A DNA stretch of 12,864 bases, from the NCBI GenBank assembly GCA_028717985.1, contig JAQUMS010000005.1, forward strand, positions 1-12,864. The letters are read 5' to 3'. The stretch comes from Candidatus Omnitrophota bacterium (lineage in GTDB: Bacteria > Omnitrophota > Gorgyraeia > Gygaellales > Profunditerraquicolaceae). The notes under the pieces were generated by a model. That model saw nothing but the letters and a program-made list of their open reading frames with translations, was not told where the DNA came from and searched no databases. The translations under genes and the position numbers were made by a program. The stretch's first letter is position 1. Each line of letters opens with the position of its first letter. Below are positions 6,761-12,864 of the stretch, piece by piece.

Positions 6761-7547
6761 ATTTTTTCCTGTAGGCGTCTAAAAACGAATCGCAGTAAAT
6801 CTGTTTGTTTAAAATCAGTTCCGCGCTGATCGCCGCGTCCATCAATGCGGTATCCGTCGGATCCAGTATCGCCGCGTCAAGCCCGTACGCCAATGCCATG
6901 GTTAAAAACGTCCGGTTTATCAGGCTCCGCTGGCATGTTCCCTGGGAAACATTGCTCAGTCCGATAACCGTCTTAGGCGCAGGATCGGAAATTATCTTGA
7001 ATTCGCGTATCGCTTCCAGTATATCCCCCATCTGAGCCTGCGCCACTTTTACCGGCATGGCAATAGGATCAAGATATAAGTCTTCTATGAGAAACTCCTG
7101 TTCAACGCACCGTGCCACTACCATAGCGGCCAATTCCAAACGCTGGTCTTTATTCTGAGGGATGCCTTTTGAACTCATTGACAATCCGATCAATTTAGCT
7201 TTGTATTTTTTAGCCAGGGAAATCAGCGTATCCGCCTTATCCGTATCCGCGGTAGTAGAATTAATAATCGCGTTTGCGCCGGCGAGCTTCAAACCGGCTT
7301 CGATAACCTGCGGTTTACTGGAATCCAACGAAAGCGGCGCTGGAGTAACTTCACGAATTGCCTCAACAAGCCACTGCATATCGGAGACAGGATTAGCTGA
7401 ACCCGGCCCGCAATTAACATCCAGCGCATCGGCACCGTTTTGGATCTGGATGACCGCAGAAGATTGAATCACAGATTTGTTTTTCTCTTTTATAGCCTTG
7501 CCGATGGATGTATACATCCCGTTTATCAATTCACCGATTATAAACAT
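6759..7547 (-). CDS. acsE: methyltetrahydrofolate:corrinoid/iron-sulfur protein methyltransferase
   Basis: AcsE (MeTr) moves the methyl group of 5-methyltetrahydrofolate to the cobalt of the AcsC/AcsD corrinoid protein, the last methyl-branch step before acetyl-CoA synthesis. The 262-residue length equals that of the Moorella thermoacetica enzyme. The residues known there for substrate binding and catalysis fall at the same positions here: D75, N96, D160 and N199. The start FIIGELINGM and the blocks SDPAPKTVIGLSNVSQ and YCDSFLDAYRKK are also family-typical. Those matches support the ATG at 7547 even though its Shine-Dalgarno is poor (CAGG 13 nt upstream, followed by an A-rich run). It is the last gene of the acs operon, 35 nt after acsD, and it ends in a 14-bp tandem repeat. 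Confidence 0.97.
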   Translation of the reverse strand: MFIIGELINGMYTSIGKAIKEKNKSVIQSSAVIQIQNGADALDVNCGPGSANPVSDMQWLVEAIREVTPAPLSLDSSKPQVIEAGLKLAGANAIINSTTADTDKADTLISLAKKYKAKLIGLSMSSKGIPQNKDQRLELAAMVVARCVEQEFLIEDLYLDPIAMPVKVAQAQMGDILEAIREFKIISDPAPKTVIGLSNVSQGTCQRSLINRTFLTMALAYGLDAAILDPTDTALMDAAISAELILNKQIYCDSFLDAYRKK

Positions 7548-7582
7548 ATTTTTTTAGTTACCTGTTATAAAATCACAGGCGG

Positions 7583-8548
7583 CTATCCTTTCATAAGATC
7601 ATTAATATACTCTTCCACCTTCGCCCCAGCCTTAGGATGGCGCATAACCACAATGTCGGCGCCGGACTGAAGCAAAGAAACAGCGGTAAGAGATTCCCAG
7701 ACTATACCCCGTTCAGTTTCTCCTCCCCACGAGGGAAATTCCGATTGAAGTGCCTTTGCTTCCTTGGTCTTCCATGTTTCCTGCCCCACAAAACAAATAA
7801 AAGGAGAGGCGACCGTCTTGTCCCCGCACAGCGCGGCAAGACGCGCCCGTTCCATAATTGAATACGTGTATTCCAAACCGTATCCCAACGCTCCAACGGT
7901 TGGATTCATCACAATACGTTCCGGCGGCATCCCCATATCGGAAATAAGAATATTCAACTGCTTGGCAATATTAATATCAATGGGTGATTCCGCGATGATC
8001 GCGTGTCCGTCCGCTAAAACCGAAGCCGCGAGTGTCTTGTAATTTTCCTGCACCGCGTCGCCGATAAGGCACCGCTCTCCGTGCGCGGCTTCTCCGCATA
8101 CAGGTAAAACCAAATTATCCTGAGCGTCATCGCCGCAGCCGAGAATAATCAGAGGGACCCCGACTTTTTTCAGTAAATTCTGGACCAGTTTACCTTCCTG
8201 GTCCGGTTTTTTATTCCCGGAATCAGGATGAGCTCCCTGCAATTTCAGGCATAAAAGCTGCGCTTTATATTCTTTCACGCATTTATCCGCCCATGCAAGA
8301 GGATCGTTATAAACGCTTTTTAATTCTTTATTCAACGCCTCAGGCCAATCATCGGGAGGAACATCCCATATCTCATAGGCGATAACCGGTTTATGGGGAA
8401 TCGAGCCCTCAGAGAATAAAAACGGAAGGGTAGCCTGTCCGCCGACGGTCACAACATTCGACCGGGAACCGCCTTCAGATTGTAACGCTCCGATTGATAC
8501 CTCATTGATCTTTCCCGACCATTTTTCCGTCATTAATTCGAACCCCAT
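7583..8548 (-). CDS. acsD: corrinoid/iron-sulfur protein small subunit (CODH/ACS delta)
   Basis: AcsD is the small TIM-barrel subunit of the corrinoid/iron-sulfur protein. With AcsC it holds the cobamide and carries the methyl group from AcsE to acetyl-CoA synthase. The product is 321 residues, close to the usual size of about 310-325. Recognisable blocks are EMTEKWSGKINEV-like near the start (here LMTEKWSGKINEVSIG), YEIWDVPPDDWPE, LKLQGAHPDS, the barrel strand VMNPTVGALGYGLEYTYS, and FPSWGGETERGIVWE. The start is the ATG at 8548 with a good AGGAG 8 nt upstream. It overlaps the end of cooC by 16 nt, so its ribosome binding site lies inside cooC. Confidence 0.96.
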   Translation of the reverse strand: MGFELMTEKWSGKINEVSIGALQSEGGSRSNVVTVGGQATLPFLFSEGSIPHKPVIAYEIWDVPPDDWPEALNKELKSVYNDPLAWADKCVKEYKAQLLCLKLQGAHPDSGNKKPDQEGKLVQNLLKKVGVPLIILGCGDDAQDNLVLPVCGEAAHGERCLIGDAVQENYKTLAASVLADGHAIIAESPIDINIAKQLNILISDMGMPPERIVMNPTVGALGYGLEYTYSIMERARLAALCGDKTVASPFICFVGQETWKTKEAKALQSEFPSWGGETERGIVWESLTAVSLLQSGADIVVMRHPKAGAKVEEYINDLMKG

Positions 8549-9285
8549 ATTTTTTCTCCTATTTTTCGCAGGCTGTTCAAACTCAGAGCATCATTGTCAA
8601 GCCCCATCACTGAACCGCCTTCTATGCTCAGATTCCGAACAATCCCGTCCTCAGGAATATTACCTATATATGCCAATCCCGTTTTCTTTATTTTCTCCGC
8701 ATCGGCGGGACCGGGAAACCGGTTGATAATCAGGCAATTATGTTTTGTCTTTATCTTTAAATCCCTGACCAAGCCGTGTATCCGTTCCGCGGCCTTCAGT
8801 CCAACTACGGAAGGATCTGAAACAACAATAAGGACGTTCGCCGAACCTGTAGTACGCCGGGAAAAATGCTCCAGCCCCGCTTCATTGTCGATCACGACAT
8901 AATCGTAACCTTTTACCAGCTTCCCCATTGTATTCCTTAAAACATTATTCACGTAACAATAACATCCCGGTCCTTCAGGCCTTCCCATAGTTAGTATATC
9001 AAAACCTTCGCCTTCCTGAACAAGGGTCTGGATTTTATACTCTATATAACGGTCCTTGGACATCCCCGCGGGAATCGTCCCGGGATCAGAAGATATCCCG
9101 TCAAGCATCTGCCCGATCGTCCCTGAAACATCCATGCCGAGGACATCGCCCAGATTGTGATTCGGATCAGCGTCAATGCCTAAAATGGAACCCGCGCTTC
9201 TCTCTTTAAGGATCCTGATCAGCAAACCAGCAATCGTTGTTTTTCCGCTTCCGCCTTTACCGGCTATGGCTATTACAAAACCCAT
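8533..9285 (-). CDS. cooC: CooC-type ATPase, CODH/ACS nickel-insertion accessory protein
   Basis: This is a MinD/SIMIBI-class ATPase of the CooC family, which assists nickel insertion into the CODH C-cluster or, in the AcsF subgroup, the ACS A-cluster. The deviant Walker A GKGGSGKTT spans residues 9-17, with signature lysine K10 and K15. GIDADPNHNLG follows at about 35-45. C107-x-C109 in GPGCYCYVNN is the CooC metal/dimer-interface pair. DYVVIDNEAGLEHFSRR lies at about 128-144. The length of 250 fits the family. AGGAT and AAGG sit shortly before the ATG at 9285. It lies 29 nt after acsV and overlaps acsD by 16 nt. Its client enzyme genes (acsA/acsB) are not in this window, and the CooC-versus-AcsF subgroup cannot be settled by eye. 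Confidence 0.93.
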   Translation of the reverse strand: MGFVIAIAGKGGSGKTTIAGLLIRILKERSAGSILGIDADPNHNLGDVLGMDVSGTIGQMLDGISSDPGTIPAGMSKDRYIEYKIQTLVQEGEGFDILTMGRPEGPGCYCYVNNVLRNTMGKLVKGYDYVVIDNEAGLEHFSRRTTGSANVLIVVSDPSVVGLKAAERIHGLVRDLKIKTKHNCLIINRFPGPADAEKIKKTGLAYIGNIPEDGIVRNLSIEGGSVMGLDNDALSLNSLRKIGEKIWGSN

Positions 9286-9314
9286 CCTATCCTGCCTTCA
9301 ATAATCACACTCTG

Positions 9315-11249
9315 TTACACAGCGTATTTAACATTCGGGAAACGGGACAAATCCGTGTGCGGGAAGAAAAGCGCCGACATATATTCATCCATATAGTTTG
9401 AATCAACAGACAATTCAAAATATGTTATTTTACCGGCAATCTCATCCGATTTTACCAGAGCTTCCCTGGACAGTAACACAAGGCACGTGCCGGCTAAAGA
9501 ACTGTTCCCCAAAAACACAAATTTAGATTTATCCATATCCGGCAGCAGCCCGATAGTGACCGCGTGATCAATATCCAAATATGTGCCGAACCCCCCGGCT
9601 ATAAAAAATTTATGAACATCCGAAAAATCAAAATTAAGGTGTTTTAATAGAATATGCACCGATGAATAAATCGCGGCTTTCGCGCGTTTCAGGTTTTCAA
9701 TGTCCGCTTCGGTAATAATAATATCATTCCCTGTTTCAGACTCTTCCTTGAACGCCACGATAAATTCCCTGCCCATTTCTCCAACGCGTATCCTGCGGTG
9801 ATCCCGGTCAATTATCTTTCCGCTCCTGTCGATTATCCCGCGGGTAAGCAATTGAGAAATCGTGTCTATATACCCTGAACCGCAAATCCCCCGGGGTCGC
9901 CCCGCTCCGATAGTTTCATACCGTACTTCCCATTCAGAGCTGATTTCAACCCGTTGAATCGCGCCGCGGCTCGCGCGCATGCCTGACGCAACGCCGGAAC
10001 CTTCAAACGCGGGCCCTGCCGAAGCGGCGGAAGAAATCATGAATTCCTTATTGCCGACGACCACTTCCCCGTTAGTACCAATATCAATTAAAACACTTAA
10101 AGCCTCTTCACGGTACAGGCCGCTGGACAACACGCCGGCAGTAACATCGCCGCCCACGTAACTGGCGACTCCCGGGACACACACCAGAACACCGCGGGGA
10201 TTAATTTTAATCCCGCTTTCCAAAGCCCTCATGGCCGGGAAAGAATTAACAGTCGGGATATACGGTTCCCTCCGGATATACGTCGGGTCAATCCGCAGGA
10301 GAAGATGCAGCATTGTTGTATTTCCGGAACAGGCAACACAGGTCACGTCATTAAGATCTACGGCATGTTCCGATGTCAAATCCCGGATTATTTCGTTCAT
10401 ACTGTCTATAACGGCATGGTGCATTTTTTCAAGGCCGTCCTCCTGCTGAGCATACACAATCCTGCTGATAACATCGCTTCCAAATGTCGCTTGCTTATTA
10501 TAAACCGCCTTCGTTCCGATCACATGTTTATTCTGAAGATTAACCAGGCGGCCGGATATTGTCGTAGTCCCGACATCAAACGCTAATCCGTAATTTTTAC
10601 ACGATGTATCCCCGGGCTCTATAAGCACGATCTCGGTAATACCGCCTTTCCTGAACAAAGTAACGGTAACCTTCCATTCCGCGAGGCGCAATAATTCGCC
10701 TAATTTCCTGATATTGCTCAAGCTGGTTTCCAAAGACATTGTTTCTTTTTTTACTTTCCGGATTTCGCGATACAGACGGTCAAGGTCGCTTACGCTGTCT
10801 TCCAGAGTGGGAGCTGATAATTCCAGGTAAAATTTTAAAGTAACGGGAATAAATGAAAAAATACTGCTGACCCGGTCGCTCGCCTCAATCTCCACATCCT
10901 CGGCAGGAGCAAACAAACCTTTTAACCGCAACGCGCTATCGTGTTCCGACAGGTGTTCAAAATCCAGGCGGGATTCCGGGAGAATTTCAATCTCGGCATC
11001 GCTATGGACCACGGTAAGGCAAGCCAGATACATCCCTTTCTTCCGTTCTTCAATGGTCAAACGGCCGGTTGGCTGAGTCGTAACAGCGCCTTTCCTGATA
11101 ATAACCTTACACCGCCCGCAGACACCGTCCCCTCCGCAGGTTGAATTAATATATACTCCCGCGGAAATAGCGGCGGCAAGAACGGTAGTCTCTTCCGTCA
11201 CTTCAACCTTTTTATTATCCGGATAAAATGTAATCGTGAATTTATTCAT
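9315..11249 (-). CDS. acsV: corrinoid activation/regeneration protein (RACo/AcsV, ORF7 type)
   Basis: This ATP-dependent activator reduces Co(II) of the corrinoid/iron-sulfur protein back to Co(I) after oxidative inactivation. The 644-residue protein has the expected layout. A plant-type [2Fe-2S] domain is first, with C38, C44, C47 and C77 (CGGDGVCGRC, then YLAC). A linker and middle domain follow to about residue 215. The C-terminal ASKHA-like ATPase (DUF4445) carries phosphate motifs LAFDVGTTTISG at about 221-232 and LIDIGTNGEV at about 385-394, with FIAGGFGTYLD at about 547-557. It sits directly between acsC and cooC, 37 nt after acsC, as the ORF7 gene of acetogen clusters does. The ATG at 11249 has only a weak purine-rich site (GAAGAGTAAAGAG) somewhat far upstream. 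Confidence 0.95.
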   Translation of the reverse strand: MNKFTITFYPDNKKVEVTEETTVLAAAISAGVYINSTCGGDGVCGRCKVIIRKGAVTTQPTGRLTIEERKKGMYLACLTVVHSDAEIEILPESRLDFEHLSEHDSALRLKGLFAPAEDVEIEASDRVSSIFSFIPVTLKFYLELSAPTLEDSVSDLDRLYREIRKVKKETMSLETSLSNIRKLGELLRLAEWKVTVTLFRKGGITEIVLIEPGDTSCKNYGLAFDVGTTTISGRLVNLQNKHVIGTKAVYNKQATFGSDVISRIVYAQQEDGLEKMHHAVIDSMNEIIRDLTSEHAVDLNDVTCVACSGNTTMLHLLLRIDPTYIRREPYIPTVNSFPAMRALESGIKINPRGVLVCVPGVASYVGGDVTAGVLSSGLYREEALSVLIDIGTNGEVVVGNKEFMISSAASAGPAFEGSGVASGMRASRGAIQRVEISSEWEVRYETIGAGRPRGICGSGYIDTISQLLTRGIIDRSGKIIDRDHRRIRVGEMGREFIVAFKEESETGNDIIITEADIENLKRAKAAIYSSVHILLKHLNFDFSDVHKFFIAGGFGTYLDIDHAVTIGLLPDMDKSKFVFLGNSSLAGTCLVLLSREALVKSDEIAGKITYFELSVDSNYMDEYMSALFFPHTDLSRFPNVKYAV

Positions 11250-11286
11250 TCAGAAATTATTATGCTCTTTACTCTTCAACAAAGAA

Positions 11287-12618
11287 CTACCGAAGGTTTT
11301 TCATAAAAGACGGCAAAGCCGCCGCCTCTTTGGGGCCGACGATAATCTTCCATCCCGATTTTTCTTCCAAGTCGCCGCTCATACCCGCCACATATCCCGG
11401 AATGATCAAAGTCCGATGGGAAACCGTCCCGGCTGTTCCCGATTTGTTTAAAGAATCGGTTATTTTTTCGGGGGTGAATTTTTCCGCCGCCCACGCGGTA
11501 AGCACAGACATCCCTTCAGTGTCCACGCTAAGAATATAGGAAGGAACCTTACTGGCTTCCACTTCACTTAAAACGGTATAATAGGAAAGAGAAAAATTAG
11601 TGGTTATCAAAACAGGTGATTTATCGTTCACCGCTCCAACTGGATATAATTTAGGTTCAATCTGCAAAGGTTTCTGGGGATCGGAATAGATATTCTGCCG
11701 CAAAGTCAAAAGAGATAAGATTTCCCAATTATCCAGACCCCGCAGCAAAACGATACTCGCGTATTTCAAAATATACGTCGCGGCTTCGTGAGCTTCTTGA
11801 AAATTATCGGACTGTTCTACAACGGTAAGCACAGGATATCCGACACTGCGGTTCGCTTTTTTCAACGCCAGACGCCGGAACTGAGTGAGATCCCATAATT
11901 TATCTTTAGCGGATTTTATTCCCGTATCCAGGACCAGATCCTGAATCCCGGATTTAACTAACTCCTGAGTCAATCCCGCGAGCCCTTCCACAGTAGCCCC
12001 GGAAACAACCACAGGAACATTATATTTCTTAATAATGGGAACAAGTTCGGTAAAATTTTCTTTCGTGGCTTTATATACCAGAGGGCGTTTATCGGCGCAC
12101 ACCGCCAGAGCATCTTGTAACGCGGATACGTCATCACTCATCAAAACTAAAGGGAAAGAAGTATTTTCGAAAACTATTTTGACCGCCGCGGCAAACCGTT
12201 TCGCGTCACCCGTATTTTTAACCGCAACGAGATTCACCGATAACTGCTGTCCCACGCGTTCAAATTTCATGGTGTTTATCCGGCCAAGAACTTTCTTATA
12301 TTCCGTTTCAGAAGCCGTGTCATCAAGAATAAACCCTATTCCGCAGGGATTTCTGAATTTTTCTTCATGACGGAATAAAACAGTTTCATTTCCCAGGACA
12401 AGTTTATTTTCTCCGGCGCCGATCTCAACCGGACGTATCGGCGGCTGGCTTGCAGATTCAAGAGCGTGTTTCGCCTCTGCGCTTACATACGGACATTTAT
12501 CAATAGAAACGGATTTTTTAGCAAGCTGCATCGCGAACGCCAGGCAGGTTACAAACCCGCATTCACGGCAATTGGTTTTAGGCAACAACTTATAAATATC
12601 CAATCCTGACAAAGCCAT
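11287..12618 (-). CDS. acsC: corrinoid/iron-sulfur protein large subunit (CODH/ACS gamma)
   Basis: AcsC is the large subunit of the corrinoid/iron-sulfur protein. It carries the [4Fe-4S] cluster that feeds electrons to cobalt, a TIM barrel, and a C-terminal cobamide-binding domain. The 443-residue length matches the Moorella protein. The N-terminal cluster ligands are C17, C20, C25 and C42 (KTNCRECGFVTCLAFAM, then DKCPYVS). GAVNDKSPVLITTNFSLSYY and the cobamide-domain stretch PSYILSVDTEGMSVLTAWA are near-identical to known AcsC blocks. The ATG at 12618 has a strong AAGGAG (12626-12631) at 7-nt spacing. It is the first gene of the acs operon, behind a strong promoter and a structured leader of about 158 nt. 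Confidence 0.97.
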   Translation of the reverse strand: MALSGLDIYKLLPKTNCRECGFVTCLAFAMQLAKKSVSIDKCPYVSAEAKHALESASQPPIRPVEIGAGENKLVLGNETVLFRHEEKFRNPCGIGFILDDTASETEYKKVLGRINTMKFERVGQQLSVNLVAVKNTGDAKRFAAAVKIVFENTSFPLVLMSDDVSALQDALAVCADKRPLVYKATKENFTELVPIIKKYNVPVVVSGATVEGLAGLTQELVKSGIQDLVLDTGIKSAKDKLWDLTQFRRLALKKANRSVGYPVLTVVEQSDNFQEAHEAATYILKYASIVLLRGLDNWEILSLLTLRQNIYSDPQKPLQIEPKLYPVGAVNDKSPVLITTNFSLSYYTVLSEVEASKVPSYILSVDTEGMSVLTAWAAEKFTPEKITDSLNKSGTAGTVSHRTLIIPGYVAGMSGDLEEKSGWKIIVGPKEAAALPSFMKNLR

Positions 12619-12640
12619 ATGGTGTCTCCTTAATGAACAC

Positions 12641-12680
12641 GTGACTTATGGAGCGAACAACGTGAGCGAACATAAGTCAC
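12641..12680. repeat. 10-bp inverted repeat in the acsC leader, next to its RBS
   Basis: GTGACTTATG at 12641-12650 and CATAAGTCAC at 12671-12680 are perfect complements around a 20-nt loop. The loop contains GAGCGAA twice (12651-12657 and 12664-12670). The stem can extend by ACAC (12637-12640) pairing with GTGT (12682-12685) across a one-base bulge. In the acsC mRNA the hairpin ends about 9 nt before the AAGGAG ribosome binding site, or 5 nt with the extension. It is therefore placed to affect ribosome access. Confidence 0.75.
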
Positions 12681-12686
12681 TGTGTG

Positions 12687-12710
12687 CCTGCCTGCCGGTA
12701 GGCAGGCAGG
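12687..12710. repeat. GC-rich 10-bp palindrome (CCTGCCTGCC type) in the acsC leader
   Basis: CCTGCCTGCC at 12687-12696, a GGTA loop, and GGCAGGCAGG at 12701-12710 form a perfect GC-rich hairpin inside an otherwise AT-leaning intergenic stretch. No U tract follows in either direction, so it is not a classic terminator. The pattern resembles short dispersed palindromes found between genes in some uncultured phyla. Its copy number here cannot be known from one window. Confidence 0.8.
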
Positions 12711-12722
12711 AATTAACCCTGA

Positions 12723-12767
12723 AATCTACGCAGTGATTAACTGTTGGAGTAGATTATTTCGCAGTGA
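12723..12767. repeat. 7-bp inverted repeat with an interleaved 8-bp direct repeat, acsC leader
   Basis: AATCTAC at 12723-12729 pairs with GTAGATT at 12749-12755. CGCAGTGA is repeated directly at 12729-12736 and 12760-12767. CAGTGA is also complementary to TCACTG at 12677-12682, so this part of the leader could pair with the hairpin near the acsC ribosome binding site. That allows alternative folds, but the short lengths make the functional reading tentative. Confidence 0.5.
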
Positions 12768-12782
12768 ACATATTTATACGTT

Positions 12783-12811
12783 ATTGTAACAAACTAACAA
12801 AAAGCTGTCAA
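12783..12811 (-). promoter_or_regulatory. strong sigma70 promoter of the acs operon
   Basis: On the minus strand TTGACA (12806-12811, perfect) and TACAAT (12783-12788, 5 of 6 matches) are separated by exactly 17 bp. Transcription should start near 12776, giving a leader of about 158 nt before acsC. The -35 box overlaps the TGA that ends a probable upstream gene. No dedicated operator can be recognised by eye, although the leader is full of inverted repeats. Confidence 0.85.
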
Positions 12812-12864
12812 CGAAACGGCTGTTTCTTTGCTTCCTTTATAAAACGAAACACCTGCTCGTGATT
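12808..12864 (-). CDS. C-terminal tail of an unrecognised upstream gene (partial)
   Basis: From the right edge one minus-strand frame reads NHEQVFRFIKEAKKQPFR and stops at TGA 12808-12810. The charged, helix-like composition resembles a natural C-terminus, and same-strand genes are the rule here. Only 18 residues are visible and a second frame is also open, so the call is tentative and no family can be named. If real, its stop overlaps the acs promoter -35 box. Confidence 0.35.
   Translation of the reverse strand, partial: NHEQVFRFIKEAKKQPFR

Noticed and set aside
12687..12710. Rho-independent terminator
   Set aside because: The GC-rich hairpin has no T run after it on either strand, and it lies downstream of the acs promoter inside the leader.
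12641..12767. CRISPR array or insertion-sequence ends
   Set aside because: The repeats are few, differ from each other, have no regular spacers, and flank no transposase gene.

Overview
The window is a bacterial chromosomal segment in which every supported gene lies on the minus strand, so transcription runs from high to low coordinates. Three functional blocks are visible. (1) A Wood-Ljungdahl (reductive acetyl-CoA) methyl-transfer operon occupies 12618 to 6759 in the order acsC - acsV (reductive activator of the corrinoid protein) - cooC - acsD - acsE. (2) A second block runs from 6576 to 2222: trpB - trpA - M16 zinc peptidase - short CNNM/CBS membrane protein. (3) A translation block runs from 2039 off the left edge: a 49-residue DUF5679-type zinc ribbon - rsfS - argS (partial).

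The acs operon starts from an excellent sigma70-type promoter (TTGACA, 17 bp, TACAAT; 12783-12811). A leader of about 158 nt follows, containing three successive inverted repeats just ahead of the acsC ribosome binding site. AcsC and AcsD form the corrinoid/iron-sulfur protein, AcsE methylates it from methyltetrahydrofolate, AcsV re-reduces its cobalt, and CooC is the nickel-insertion ATPase for CODH/ACS. The catalytic subunits acsA and acsB are not in the window. No convincing terminator or promoter separates acsE from trpB, so trpBA may be read from the acs promoter. The trpB/trpA junction is an ATGA overlap. The translation block has its own strong promoter (TTGACC, 16 bp, TATAAT; 2192-2219) just after the CNNM stop codon, and a second candidate promoter 69 bp further downstream.

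The organism is an anaerobic or acetogen-like bacterium with the bacterial-type CODH/ACS methyl branch. Compact same-strand operons, a moderate base composition, and short palindromic intergenic repeats of the kind I associate with uncultured phyla suggest a candidate-phylum genome. Omnitrophota is my best guess, but this is inference from style and not proven. Nothing in the window is clearly a new system. The parts most worth a second look are the structured acsC leader, the acs-to-trp junction with its repeats, and the paired hairpins before argS.
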